Source: Rallus limicola (lineage: Eukaryota; Chordata; Aves; Gruiformes; Rallidae). From it: 64,000 nt of DNA. The notes beneath the pieces were generated by a model, which saw only the letters and a list, made by a program, of their open reading frames with translations, was not told the origin of the DNA and searched no databases. The position numbers and the translations under genes are program-made. Within the stretch, counting starts at the first letter, position 1. Every line of letters begins with the position of its first letter. The stretch lies in the NCBI GenBank assembly GCA_022605955.1, contig JAKCOZ010000041.1, positions 2,130,001 to 2,194,000 on the forward strand, read 5' to 3'. Shown in pieces: positions 10,765 through 22,759 of this stretch.

Positions 10765-11790
10765 CTGCGGGTGCGGGGACACGGCATCAGCCACCCATCA
10801 CCAAACCCCACGGTGATCCCACCCGGCTCGGGGACTGCATGGCATCACACAGCCAACACGGTCACATCTGGTTTATCTGGGGTGCTCTCTGCGGCAAGGA
10901 GATGGTGGTGGGTCCCGGGCACTGACCCCCCCAGGGATGGGCGATAGGTCTCAGGATCCCCAGGGGAAGAGTGATGGGTCCCAGGCCACCCCCAGGGATG
11001 GGCAATGGGTCTCAGGACCCCCAGGGGAAGAGTGGTGGGTCCCAAGCCACCAGTTATGGATTGCATACCACCCAGGAGATGGGTCCCAGGCCACCCAGGT
11101 GATAGGTCCCAAGACATTCACCCTAGGGATGGGTGACAGGTCCCAGGCCACCCAGAGGAAAAGTGATGGGTCCCACACCTGCTTCTGGGCACTGCAGATG
11201 CTCTGCTGTGTTTGGGGCTGACCCATAACAGGATACTGGGCCCCCACACCCCAAACAGGCTCCCATGGGAGGGATGGGGGCTCCCACCTGAGGCGGGATG
11301 ATGTCAAAGAGGTCCCCGCCGGGGGCATACTCCTGAGCGAAGACGTAGCAGTCCTCGGTCTCGAAGACCACGTCAAAGACCTTGATGATGAAGGGGCTGG
11401 AGGAGAGCGTGTTGGTGATGCTGAACTCCCGCAGGAAGTTCTTCAGCTTCGTCTTGCTCTTGTTGACGAACTTCAGGGCCATCTTGGTGCCTGCAGTGGG
11501 CAGGGGACAGGGGTGAACCCAGGGCACGACTGGGACACGCCGAGCATCCCACCCCCAGCACAGCCACGTCCCCCACACTCCCCTCATCCCTTACCTGTGC
11601 TTTTGTGGGACACTAGGTCCACCTTGCCGTAGGTGCCCTTGCCGAGCTCGCGGATGAGGTCGTAGTGCTTGCTGATGTCGGTGCCGGAGAGGGTGCGGAT
11701 GGCCAGGGACTGCATGTCCTCGGTGATGAGGGGCACCCCGCAGCAGGCCAGCTTGCGCGACGGCTCTTGCTCAATGGAACCCGCGCTCAT
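9982..11790 (-). CDS. SBK1: SBK1, SH3-binding serine/threonine kinase 1 (complete, three coding exons)
   Basis: The joined exons 11790-11595, 11490-11288 and 10764-9982 give 1,182 nt, or 393 residues plus stop; human SBK1 has about 424. The protein has a short N-terminal tail and a full kinase domain. The glycine loop GKGTYGKV is at residues 50-57, the ATP lysine is K72 in ALK, the catalytic loop HRDIKPEN is at 162-169, DFG is at 184-186 and APE at 206-208. All catalytic residues are present, so the kinase should be active. The low-complexity tail contains a conserved PLKRTVLTE block and ends in the family terminus ATAIEICV. Every junction is GT-AG and preserves frame. The start codon has a CAGCCATGA context just inside an acceptor, so the 5'UTR lies mostly in upstream exon(s). 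Human SBK1 is brain-enriched (family knowledge). It is shorter than the human protein mainly because the C-terminal proline-rich insert is smaller. Confidence 0.96.
10925..11180. repeat. Degenerate minisatellite in SBK1 intron
   Basis: Irregular repeats of a GGGATGGG...GGTCCCAGGCCACCCAG-type unit of roughly 30-60 bp fill about half of the 523-bp intron between the second and third coding exons. The rest of this intron shows only splice signals. Confidence 0.7.
11288..11490 (-). CDS. SBK1: SBK1 second coding exon
   Basis: The exon is 203 nt, from acceptor CACTGCAG to donor GTGGGA. It encodes residues 66-133: the rest of the kinase N-lobe with the ALK lysine, the C-helix region and the hinge ending in DIIPPQ. 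The intron between this and the first coding exon is only 104 bp. Confidence 0.95.
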
Positions 11791-11797
11791 GGCTGCA
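11595..11797 (-). CDS. SBK1: SBK1 first coding exon
   Basis: The exon begins after the acceptor TTGCAG, with seven 5'UTR bases before the ATG at 11790-11788. It ends at GCACAG before the donor GTAAGG. It encodes residues 1-65 and the first base of G66, covering the N-terminal tail and the complete glycine loop. The position of the start so close to an acceptor implies a separate non-coding first exon. Confidence 0.95.
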
Positions 11798-12872
11798 CTG
11801 CAAGGCAGAGGCACGTCACTGCTTTTGGCGGGTGCTGCAAAGCCACCGCACCCCATCCCATCCCGTCCCATCCCATCCCATCCCCAGGGCTGGCAGCCAC
11901 GGCACCTTGTAAAGGGGCACCAGACTGCTCGGGGCTGGGTCCCACCAACCCAGAGGCTCTGGAGAGGATGCAGGGCAGGGCTGGGGGGTGCAGCAGCCCC
12001 CGTGTCTCTGATTTGGGGACATGTCTGGGCACATGGCAGAGCCAGGAGGGAGGACATGAGGACACATGTCTCTTCAGCCCTGACTGGGAGCTGAGGCCCT
12101 TCAGCCCTGATTGGGAGAGTGGGGTTCACTCTGGCTGTTGCAGTCCCCATGGAGACCGGGGAAGAGGGTGCCATCCCCTCCACCCCTCCCAAGCTGAGCC
12201 CGCTGAGAGCCAGCGATGCTCCAAAGCAGTGCCAGGGCCGAGCTGCTGGCACCGAGCGGGACACGACGGCTCAGACCTACTCCCTCTGCAATATACCCCA
12301 GGCTGGCCATCGGCACCCACTCTCAGTTTCCCAGGGTGTGAGACACCTCAGAGCCAGCAGCACGCAGACAACAGCACCGACACCCCTCGTGCCCAACAAA
12401 CCACCGGCGGTTCATCCTTGCCCTAGTCATCCCCGCAATAACAGCTGAGCTCAGGCTCACCCCCCACAGCATTGTAACCACGCCGGGATCCCCACTGATG
12501 TCTTCTAGGGACTGCATCACCCTCCATCACCCCCCACCCTGAGCACAAACGCGCTGTCCCACACTGCAAACACGTGGGAGAACGTGACACAACCACCCCC
12601 TGTGGAGTGAGCCCCGACACGGGCGTCCCAGGGTCGGCGGGTGCCTCAGCAGATAAATCGGGGTGATTTCACAGCAGATCAACACAAACCCTGGGGCAGC
12701 TGCCGTGTGGGGTGGGGTTGTATTTAGATTTTTTAATGCAGTGTCCCAGAGAAAAAAAAGGAAAGAAAAACCACAAAACCACCCAAAACCCAAGCTCTAA
12801 AAGAAGCCCGCTTGCCTCTGGGACAGCGCTGGGGACGCAGCCCGGCTGCAGAAGCTGGAGGCACTGCCATGG

Positions 12873-13086
12873 GAATCATAGAATCCCAGCTTGGTCTGGG
12901 TTGGAAGGGATCCCAAGGAGCACAGAGCTCCAACCCCCTGCCACAGGCCTGGAGCTACACAAGGTTGCCCAGGGCCCCAGCCAACCTGGCCTTCAACACC
13001 CCCAGACATGGGGCACCCACCCCCTCTCTGGGCAGCCTGTTCCAGCCCCTCACCACTCTCTCTGCAAAGAACTTTCCCCTAAAATG
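12873..13086 (-). mobile_element. CR1 LINE 3' fragment
   Basis: It begins with the reverse complement of the CR1 tail (AATCATAGAATCCC) and continues through the conserved block that reads GCTGCCCAGAGAGG on the minus strand. It is 5'-truncated, as is usual for CR1. Confidence 0.88.
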
Positions 13087-14503
13087 GGAAGGAGCCTGGG
13101 TGATGCCCACAGGCTGACCTCTGACCTCTCCCTTCCCTCGTGTCGCCGCTGCTCCCCCCGGTGCAGAGCTCTGACGCTCCATTTATTATTTTGTTAAATT
13201 TTTTTTTTGTTGTAATTTTTTCTTTCTTTTCCCCAGGAAGTCAGGCAAAAAATAGAAAAGGAACTTCGACATGATGATGTTCCAAAAATGTAGCGGCTTG
13301 ACTCATAAGATCTCCAAAGCAGCTCATCTCCATAGTGTTTTATTGGCCCCTGGAAGAGGAGCCACCGTGCAGCGTCTGGGCGCTGAGGTGGAGGTGGATC
13401 AGCGCAGCAGCTCGAAGGATGCACAACTAAAAACAGCTCCCAGCACCCTGCAAGAAGACTTCCATCTGCGCCTGGCTTTACAATCACGCTCATCCACGTC
13501 TCAATTAACCAGCATCGAGATGCAAATGATTCCAGTCGCCTGGGTTAGGGCTTGAGGGGGAAAGATTTTAAAACAAGGCAAAATACACCCGCTGGTGGGA
13601 TTGGGGGTGAGGCGGTGGGGACGCAACGGCTCCACCAGAGCTCTCCCAGCCGAGGGCTGCTTGGTTTCTGCCTGCTAGGTTTGCCAGGCCACGGTGGAGA
13701 AACGTGCCGCCCATCGCATGGGGCCCGGTGCCCGCCGGGCTCTCGCAGCCGCGCCAAGGCCGGGGATGCTGCGTGCGCCGTGCCGCTCGGCAGGGTTCGC
13801 TGCCGGGGGTGCTGCCGTGGTGCCTCCGGTCCTGCCACCCCGGTGGGGTCGCCGAGCAAACATGATGCTGGGTGATCCTGGGGGAAACCAAAGCAAACGG
13901 CAACGTGCTGAGGCGAAAAGAAAGGGTGTCGATGCAGAAGTCTGCATGAAAAATTGAAATGTTTTTCAAAAGACGCTGGTTTTGACGTCAGCAGCGACAC
14001 GGGGCAGCACAGTGAGGGAGCAGGGGCTCCTTTCCGGATGGTTCCATGCACTGATGGGGATGGTGGGACATGGGGCCGGAGCAGGAGAAATCGGAGCGGA
14101 GACAGACCCTTTGCCACAAGCCAGCTCCTCTCCTGCCCCACAGCTGTGGCAGAGGAGTCGGCACCGTGGCCTGAGGAAACCCAACCTGCTCTCCCAGTGC
14201 AGTTCCCCAGCTTGGCCCTTTTGGGGACAAACAAGCTTTTAAAAGTGGGGATAAGTGACACACGTCCCAGCAAAGGCCACCACGGCACCAGACCTCGGGG
14301 AACGGCAAAGAGGCAACAGAGATGCTGCCGAGCAGCACCGGGACCCCGCTGCTCACCACAGGCGGTTTGTGCCGTCATCTCTGCGCCCTGAACCGTTTCT
14401 CCTACTATTCAGACTAAAATTGCTCCGTGTTTAAGCTTCAGAACCATTTATCTCATTGAGCAAGGAGGATAATCCACCCACCTCTTCCTCGCTCCCTGGC
14501 AGG

Positions 14504-14511
14504 TATTTATA
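14504..14511 (-). promoter_or_regulatory. TATA-like box inside SBK1 5' intron
   Basis: The minus strand reads TATAAATA in SBK1 orientation, upstream of the coding exons. It could mark an internal promoter. No initiator or downstream exon was identified with confidence. Confidence 0.2.
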
Positions 14512-16849
14512 GGCAGCCACTCATCTCCTGTTCCTCTCACCAGACCTCCCCAGCTCCATCCCCAGAGCAGCTCCCGGGAGGCCAGCATCCTGTATCCGGA
14601 GCCGGGCATAGGATGCTCTCCCCTGCTCTGCATCCCGCTCTGCTGCACGCCCAGCCCTGGCCGCCTGGGAGAGAGGCCCCAGGCACCCAGAGGAGTGGAT
14701 ATTAAGAGGGAAAAGGGGTAAAACAAAACCTCTCTGGTCACACCAGGGACCAACAAGTGAGGAAAACCTGCTGCTATTGAGTGGGGTCAGAGGAAAAGGC
14801 TTTCAGGCCAAGCCCAACACAAGCATCTCTGGTGAGGCAGCATGTTGGGAGCCCAACGAGGGGCCAGGATCAGCACCGTGGGCTGTGCCATGGCAAGGAG
14901 TTGGGAATGCCAAGGGAAAAGCCGTCCAGGCAGGGCAGGATGAGAAGGCCTAGAGGAATGAAATACCCAGCACAGGCACACACTGCTCTGCTCCAGCTAG
15001 TGCCCCAGCCACGCCACGTGCCTTCTGCAGAGCTGTGATTCCCCCCACCCCAACTCCTAGTGATGCTCCCTACAACAGCAGCGTGCTCACTAATTACAGT
15101 GTAATTGGCATTAGTTATCAGAAGGTAATGCCAACCAGCCCAGAGCAGCTGCCAGGAAGGGGGTCCTTTCCTTCACACCCCTGTGGGCACCCAACCTCCC
15201 CCCCCACATCCTCCAAACCACCCGTTAACTGTGAAAATCACTCCCAAGGAAGCACTTGGCCCCGGTGGGGCCATCCCTGCTCCCACCCCCCACACTGCCG
15301 CGGTGCTGCCAGCATGGGTTCCAGCAAGGGTGAAGGGGGTGAGCGGTGCATTGGCCATGCCCCTGCGCTGAGCCACTCCCTCCCCGTGCCATTTCCAGCC
15401 TCCACTGCCTCTGTTCCTGCCTGACCCCGTTCTGGGGACATCATCTCATCTCCTCCGTGCCTCTGGGACCAAGGCACCGGCACAAGGCGTTATTAGCGGC
15501 GCTTCCCGGGGGCAGCAGCACACCGGCTCCCAGGGAGAGCTCACAAAGGCACCTTCACCTAACGAGGACGATGTCTGAATGGGGGAAGGAGGATGGGCAT
15601 CGCACAGGGGCTCAGGGCCACGGGTACCCTGGGCAAGGGGGCTGCCCAACGGTAGCGCTGCCTCTCACCACACCAAAAGCAGTGCAACATGGGCAGGGAG
15701 AGGGTCCCTGATCCCACACGCTGCCCCGGGGCTGCCCAAAGCTGCTCAGGAGAAGCATGGCACACATGGCACAGGGAAACCAGGCAGCAGCTGCGGATGG
15801 GTGGCTTTTTGGAAACGGCCCTTTTGCCAGCATCCCCCCAGCCAGGAGGCACAGCCATCCCCCCCTCCCCCCAACAAAGAGGGGATGGATGGGGCACATC
15901 TCCATGTCCTCTTGCTGGCTCTGTAGGGGAGGGAGGGTGCTGGGAAATGCTTGAATGCCACTTGCACTGTGAGCCTGAGCTAGCACCAAATTTCCACCAA
16001 AGTCCCAGCAGGAACCGTGCCTTCCCAGCAGCCCCAGCTCTGGACACTTCTCCACACGATGGCACTGAATTCCCAGTGATCCAGAGTTTCTCACATCAGC
16101 TCCTTGCCTGGACCAGAGCAGACCTCCGAGCAGCAGGATCAGCTTTGGCAAATCCAACAAACACCCAGAAGCATGTGGGCTCCTGGCTGGTGGGAGCTGC
16201 TCTCTGGGCAGGGACATCTCAGCTGCGAGGCAGGGTCCAGCCCCGTCACACTCATCCATAGCATCCCCTGTAGTGGGAAGCGTCTTCCATCCCAGCTATG
16301 AGGCCGTCACAAGCTTCTTCAGGCTCTGATCCCAGGATTCAGGTTTCACCGACACCCTCCGTAGGAACAATCTGGGGATACAGCAGCGCCCGGGCTCTCT
16401 CCTGCAGCTGCCCTGGCCAACCTGCCTAGGGACAAGTGGCCACCGCTCCCCGGGGAGTCACCACTCTCCCGGCCATGCCCTCTGCTCTGCTCTCCCGCAG
16501 CTGCCAGCAGGATTTTCCCTGCCCTTGTTGGGGCTGCACCTTCTCCGTCCATCGGCCCCAAGGGCAGGACCTTGGCCGCCTTTCAGCCCTTCGGCCTCCC
16601 GGGATTGTTCCTGACGATCAGGATGGCTTCGTTAGGACCTCAGCTACTCCAGCCTCCGGCTCCTCCCGCCTTCACCGCGCCTTGCCACCAGCACCGGGGA
16701 TTTATGATTACTTCATTGTTTGATTGGTTTCATCAGCCTGTCAGCATCTCCCTCCCAAAACTCTTCCACCAGCGCCGGCAGCGTCGCACGTTTGGGATCT
16801 GCAAAGACAAACGCCCCGAGCGGCACCTGCCCATCGCCCGCCCGGTCCC

Positions 16850-18650
16850 CGCGGGCACGGCCAGCCGGGGCCTCGGCCCCTGGCTCTCGGGGGCAGCCGG
16901 GCTCGTCACCCTGCTGCGAAAACCAGCCCGGGCTCGTTCCAAGGGGCTTCACAGCCTTTATGCACGGCGGTGCTGCTGTCACCCCACAGCCGTCGCCCCA
17001 AAGACCCCGCGATGAGGGGGATGCCCCAACCTCCCCTTCGCTCCCTGGCCCCCTGGGCACCCTACTCCCGCAGCATCCCAGGCAAGGGATGGAAACGCGG
17101 TTACACCGAGAGCTGGGCGGGTCGGCGGGGGCTCGGCACACGGTTTTGGCAGGTGACGCCTCGACGCCAGACGCGGCGCAGAAGGGTGCCGAGACCAAAG
17201 CGCTCGCGCTCCCCGTGCCACTGACCAGTTCCCCCAGCTGCGGCAGGACTCCCGCCCGGCATCGCCTGCCCGCGGCCACAGCGCCGGCGAGGCCGAACCT
17301 GCGGGAAAGTGGGTCACGCTCCCCCCTTTCCGAGCTGCAGCTGGCGAGAGGCTGGTGCGGGCTGGAGGCCGGCTCCCGCTCCCGCACCGGGCTGGTGGCG
17401 AGGGGACGCGAGGGGACGCGAGGGGGGGAGATGGCCTGGGCTGCCCCCGAGGCCGCCTCTCCCCATCCTCAGCCGCCCCCCCCCCCCCCCCCCGGCTGCC
17501 GCTCCGAGCATCCTCCTGGAAACACCCCCACACCCCCAAAACCAAAATCACCGGGTCCCCTTTTTCCCTCCCTGCGGCCCCGGAGCGAGCGGAAGGCAGC
17601 CGCCCCCCCGCCGCCGCCCCGGCCCCCGGCTCCATCCCCGCTCCGGTACAAACTCCTTTCAAGTGTGACTCACGCCGCTTCCGTCTCCGGCCCCGAGTTT
17701 GTCCCCGCAGCCGCAGGGCCGGGGCCGGGGCGCAGGTGGCAGCGGCCGGAGGAGGGACCCGGGACCGGGAGGCGGCCACCGCCGGGCACTCCGCGTTCCT
17801 ACCGGGGAGGCGGCCGAGCCCCCAGGGGCAGAACCCGCATCGCCCGGTTCCCCCCGCCCCCCAACCCGGCTCTCGGGGAGCGGCAAGAGCCGATCCCCCC
17901 CCCCCACACACACACACCCCGTCTCCCCCCTCCCCGCTCACCCCGGAGCCCCGGTTGTACCGCGATGCTTATTTTGGCTGGCGGGGACCCGCCGCCGTCC
18001 CACGCCCCCCCCCCTCCCCGCGCCGTGCGGGCAGACAAAGGGCGGCCCCGCCACAAAGGCGCGGGCCGGTACCGGAGCGGGCGGCGTCCCCCGCGCCCCC
18101 TCCCCACCGCCGCCGCCTTACCGGTGGGGCGAGCCGCCGCGCCCCGTCCTCGGCGGGAGAGGAGAGGAGCCGCCGCCGCCGCCGCCGCCGCCCGCCCCCC
18201 GCGCGGGGCCGCGCCGCGCCGCTCGCCTCCCGCACCGCCGGGCTCATGCCGCGGCCCCGCCGCCGCCGGAGGAGCGGAGCGGAGCGGAGCGGCGGCGCCC
18301 CCCGCAGCCCCCCGGCAGGGCAGCGCCGCCCGCCGCCCCCCGCGCCGCCCCGCCCCGCGCTCCGCCCGGCACCGGCACCGCCCCGCGGCCCCCGGGGATC
18401 TTGGGGGGGGGGGGGGGAGGAGAAGGAAGAAGGGGGGGTGTCGCCGCCGCCGCTCCCCCGGGCGCTGATGGGGCGCGGAGCGCTCGCCGGCCCCTTCCGT
18501 GTGTCTGTGCCCCCTGCCAGCAGCTCCGCGGCACCGGCACTGCTCCGGCCCGCGGGCCCACAGGGGGTTGCGGGTGGGTGGATTTGCCCCCGCTGGTGCC
18601 CGGCGCGGGGAGCACCGGGCAGGAGCCGGGGCCCACGGCAGCAGTGATGC
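16850..18650. promoter_or_regulatory. SBK1: CpG island, probable SBK1 promoter
   Basis: This interval of nearly 2 kb has extreme GC content, dense CpG, GCC/CGG triplet runs and C or G homopolymers (about 17479-17495 and 18404-18418). It lies upstream of SBK1 in transcriptional orientation, where a broad vertebrate promoter is expected. Its apparent long open frames result from the lack of AT-rich stop codons. Confidence 0.65.
18122..18470 (-). other. SBK1: Candidate SBK1 non-coding first exon
   Basis: A good minus-strand donor, CACCG then GTAAGG, lies at 18122/18121 inside the CpG island. Splicing from it to the acceptor before 11797 would give a 5'UTR exon. Alternative minus-strand donors, GTGAGC near 17941 and GTGAGT near 17673, are also present, so the choice and the transcription start are inferred. 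The right boundary is approximate. Confidence 0.35.
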
Positions 18651-21600
18651 GGGATGTGCAGGAGGGGTGTGCCAGGGGCTGGGGCCCCTCTGCGGTTCCC
18701 CGCTCCGGGATCGGGCTCCTCACCCCTTCCCCACCCCACTCATCACGGCTCCAGCGAGTGCGGATACCCACAGCCCACGCTGAACCGTGGGGGTTCGCAG
18801 CCCCCAACCCCACGTATGGGAAACATCCTCGTGCAGGGCCGCATCCTGCTGCCGGACGGTCCCCCAGCTCCCCCCTGCCCACAAGGAGAGCTTGTATTCC
18901 TTCTCCTTCGGCACGGGTGACACCACCGTGGCGTGGGCAGTGCCCGGGTCACCTCTCCAAAGTGCCGCTCCCGACACGTGGCTTCCTCCACGCAGTGATG
19001 AATGGTGGGACTCTTGGACTGAGCCACACTGGGGAAAACCAGCCAAGGCAGACACAGCACATGGGCTTCCTTTCGGCCTCCTTCAAGTTTGGCAATGCAT
19101 TGGTCTAGCAGTGTCAGCGCAGGGCGTGGGGAGCTCTGGGGCACCTCTGTCTCTGAGGATGGTGACAGGTCCTTGGGGGGAAGGCAAGGGGGAAGGCATC
19201 GTGCTCCTCCTCAGAGCCACATCCAGCCTTTCCCGACTCCTTTCTGCACTTGCTGGGGCTGAGTGGGGACATTTTAACCCCGGCCACAGTTTGCTCTGGC
19301 GTCCTTGGCTCTCAGCTGGGCGCTGGGTCCCTTTGCTCCCACGGCGCTCAGAGCGGACACACAGCTGTGGGGCTCCCCAATGCTCTGAGGGGTCACAGTG
19401 GGAGCTCCCACCCTCCACACAGGCCATGCGAGCCAGCGGTACCCGCTACGCCAGGACCGTGGCCGTGCCACTGCCTGCCCAGTCCCCCCAGTGCTGGCCA
19501 GGGCAGGGCAGCCATGGCCACTGACTCACCAGCAGCTCTAATCTGCTCCGGGTTTAGCACAGAAGAGTAATTAGTCTTTTTATGAATGACTTGAAAGCAG
19601 GAGTCTGAATCACATTCTGACACTTCTCTTTAATTTGGTGCCAGGCGCTGCTGTGACATTGCCACCCTTCTCCCATCCACCTGCCACCCAGGGGCATGGC
19701 CAGCCCTGGGGCTGGGTAGCAGGACAGGTGGCTGTGGATCTGCAGCGCTTGCCAGTCCCCTTGATGCCGTCTTTGCCTCAGATCCCAGCACCTCCAGCTT
19801 GGACGATACAAGTACAGATCGATCCCCACTGGATTGGGGGCACAATGCCATCCCCCACATCACTGGAACTCCACAATGCAGCAAGTTAGGCAGGCTGGAT
19901 GAGTGCCGGGTGGGTGCTCAGACCAGGTGCCGTGGGGCTTTCTCACTCAGTCCAAAGCTACCCAGCTCCTTCAGCTGCTGGGGACGGAGCAGGTCCAGGC
20001 TCATCCCTTCCCACAGCCCCCACACAAGGTGCCCATTCCCCCATATTCCCTGCCTGCCCCTGCCATGCTGTCCCCCCGCTGCAGATCCCTGTCTCCCGCG
20101 GCCTCCTGCCCGCGGCATTTCAAGCTGCGCCTCTGAGCAATCCTTCGGTTCGCCCTATTTATAGCTCGGGACCGTTTCTAGGTCAGGAGCGAGGCGCCGA
20201 TGCCCAGGGAGCCTGCCCGGGGACAGCGGGTGGCTGCAGGGCACAGCATCGCACACCCCACATGTGGCTCAGCTCCCCGTGTCACCACCCTGGTGTTGGC
20301 ACATGGGGCTGTGCCGCACCCCAGGTACGTGGAGACTGAGCTGGGGCTCAGCCGGGCAGTGAGGGGGTGCTCACTGAGGGACCAGCTGGGCAGTGGCTCC
20401 GTGGGGCTCAGCGGGGCTCCGTGGGGCTCAGGAGTTCATCCTGTGCCTGCCAGGCTGCAGCCCGGCACATCGCCGGTGCGTGAGTCACACACAGATTGAA
20501 TAATAGTAACACCAACAGCACCCGGCTGTGTTTGCACTGAGCCCGTGGTCTTCAAAGCGCTTGGAGAATATTAATAACTAATTAAGATTAGGAAGATGAA
20601 AGGAGATGGATCAAACGTGGTTATCACCTAGGTCGATCCCAAACGGTGGGATGAACCCGCAACTCCCCATGGATGCCCCTGGGATTTCTGCTCTGAAGGG
20701 TAATATCCCAGGGGATACACTGGGATGGGGCAGGCAGCAGGGGAATGACCCCAAAAGCCCCAAATATTTCTATCAAGCCCAGTCCCCTCCGTGCTGAGCA
20801 AGGTCACTTGTCCCTTCGCCATCACTCAGTCCCCCCCGGCAGAGCGGGAGATGAGGAGTTGTGCCCCTTCCCCCCCACCCTTCCACCCCCCCCCTCCCCG
20901 GCTCCGTGGGTCAGGGTGCCGTGGCCGAGTGGCTGCACCCAGCGGCAGGCTGTCATGCTCCGGTGACAGGAGCTAAATCCTGCCCTGAGATGCTGGCAGG
21001 GATGCTGGGAAGGAGCATGCAGGGAGGGAAGGAGGGAGGGTGATGCGGGAGCGAAGCACGCCGGGAGCCACGGCGCCGACAGAGGGGATGCGCTCAGCCC
21101 GGGGAGGTGCCGGTGGCACCTTCAGCTGTTTTTGGATGGTTGTCCCTCCCGGCCCTGCTCCCCGCAGCAACCACCGAGCCCCAAAACCTCCCGCCCTGCC
21201 CCTGTGCCGGGTCCTGCCCTTCGCTCTGCCTTGCTGCTTGCTGCGGGCTCGGCGTGACCTTGGCTGCACGCAGCCCATCCGTGCAGCCGAGATGCTCGCC
21301 CGGCTGTCCTCAGCATCGCCACCCCGGGATGCACGACCCATGTTGGGGGGTCCGAGTGGCCTCTCGGTCCCCAGGGACAGAGCCTGGCTGGGGGGATTTC
21401 GAGGAGAAAGGGGGCCAATGGGAATGGGTTCCCAGAGTGATGGGGCTGGAGGGTCAGATACCCCCCCAAGTCAGTGGTGCCCCCCAAGCCGCATGCTGCC
21501 ATCCCACGCTGTGGCTGTGGGATGAGATTCCCAGCAGCTGCTCTCAAGGTCAAGGGAGGAGACGCAGCCTGAGCACCGCAGGGAGCAGCCTGCAGCTCAG

Positions 21601-21900
21601 CGGCGTGGCGGGGACACCGAGCCGCCGCCAGCAGTTGTTGGGGTGCCACTTCCCCTCCCCCAGACTCCCAGGCCCCATGCCCGGCTCCTGGGGGCCACAG
21701 GACCAACCCAATCCAGCTAGGCATGGGGTACAGAACCCTGCGTGCTGGCCCCCGTGCACAGGATGGGGCAGGACCTCCAGTGCTGTCTACCCGGGGCCAC
21801 TCGCAAGGAGCTCGGAGGTGTGTTGACTCTGGAGCGTAACGATGACTCTTGGATGAAAACAAACAGGACTTTGTTTTGCATAGGTTTCTTTTGAAAAGCA
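18651..21900. other. Intergenic DNA upstream of SBK1
   Basis: AT-rich patches near 19540-19640 and 20500-20600 carry TAATTA-type motifs. No supported exon was seen. Confidence 0.45.
20155..20164. promoter_or_regulatory. Perfect MEF2 site or minus-strand TATA box
   Basis: CTATTTATAG matches the MEF2 consensus exactly and reads CTATAAATAG on the minus strand. It is about 1.5 kb upstream of the SBK1 CpG island in the right orientation for an alternative TATA promoter. The two readings cannot be separated from sequence. Confidence 0.3.
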
Positions 21901-22678
21901 GCAGAGCAGGTTTCTTCATAGGGGAGGTGGGATTTGGGGGTGTCATGGGGCAAAGTACCGTCCCATTCCCACTTCCCGTTGGGTTTTGGGGCTGCCAGCA
22001 CCATCTGAATCACTGCCCAGGGCTGCAGCACATCCATGCCCACAGCTCCCATGTGCAGAGCTTCTTGTCCCGTCACTGACTGGGGCCAGAGTGGCAAGTG
22101 GGACCAAACCCGGGTCGGAGGCAGAGCCATGCCACAGCAGGGCCTGCCCTGGCACCCCGGCCAGCCTGGCACTGTCTGGCACCGCACGCCGTCCGGCCGC
22201 CTCCGCTCGCAACCCGTTCTCCTGGCACCACCTAGCGAGGCTGCGGGGACAGACACGCTGCCTCCAGCACCCACCCGCGCGGGCCCACGCACGGCCTCCG
22301 CTCGGGGTGACAGGGCCAGGGATGGGCGGTGGGGCGGTGGCGGAGCGGGCAGCACCCCCCCAGACAGAACCCAGGGGGAGCCCAACCCAGCAGCTGCTGC
22401 ACCAGGGTGGTGGCAGGCAATGGCAGCTCTGTCCCCACAGGCTGGAGGCAGGCCCAGGGAAAGGCTGCTGGGGACAGGCTGGTGACAACTGGGGGTGGGG
22501 GGATGTTGGGGGGCAGGAAGCACCCCTGCACCCAGTACAGCATCCCGAAGTGGGGCGGGATGGGGGACATGGCACAGCTGTCCACCCTAGCTGTCCCCCT
22601 TGTGCAGGGAGGGATGGTCCCCATAGCCACCATGCAGGACCTTGGGCCACCATGAGGTGGCTTTGGGTCCCCCCCTAC

Positions 22679-22759
22679 CTGGCTGAGGCTGCCAAACTCA
22701 TGCCACCTGTGGCTCAGCACAAACTGGGTGCCACAGGTCAGCTTCAACTCCAGGTCGTA
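22679..22759 (-). CDS. Unassigned exon-like stretch, 81 bp
   Basis: On the minus strand a 27-codon open segment lies between the acceptor CATCTCACAG and the donor GTAGGG. It encodes YDLELKLTCGTQFVLSHRWH followed by EFGSLSQ. Length, frame (phase 0 to 0), G/C-ending codons and amino-acid make-up look like a coding exon. I do not recognise the protein. Candidate partners are the start at 23917 and an open frame after an acceptor near 22244, but their phases do not simply join. Confidence 0.25.

Larger units (their letters stand above)
11798..16850. other. SBK1 5' intron, left part
   Basis: This is the intron between the first coding exon and the putative non-coding first exon. It holds a short CCCAT repeat near 11850-11886, a CR1 fragment (12873-13086), an AT-rich homeodomain-motif patch near 15085-15125 and a minus-strand TATAAATA near 14504. 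No convincing coding exon was seen on either strand. Confidence 0.55.

Noticed and set aside
9391..10947. Plus-strand open frame of about 518 codons antisense to SBK1
   Set aside because: It overlaps the SBK1 terminal exon and exists because GC-rich codons leave few stops on the opposite strand. It has no family signature or splice support.
16720..18468. Plus-strand open frame of about 582 codons
   Set aside because: It runs through the CpG island with poly-proline and poly-arginine translations from GCC runs and C homopolymers. It is a compositional artefact.
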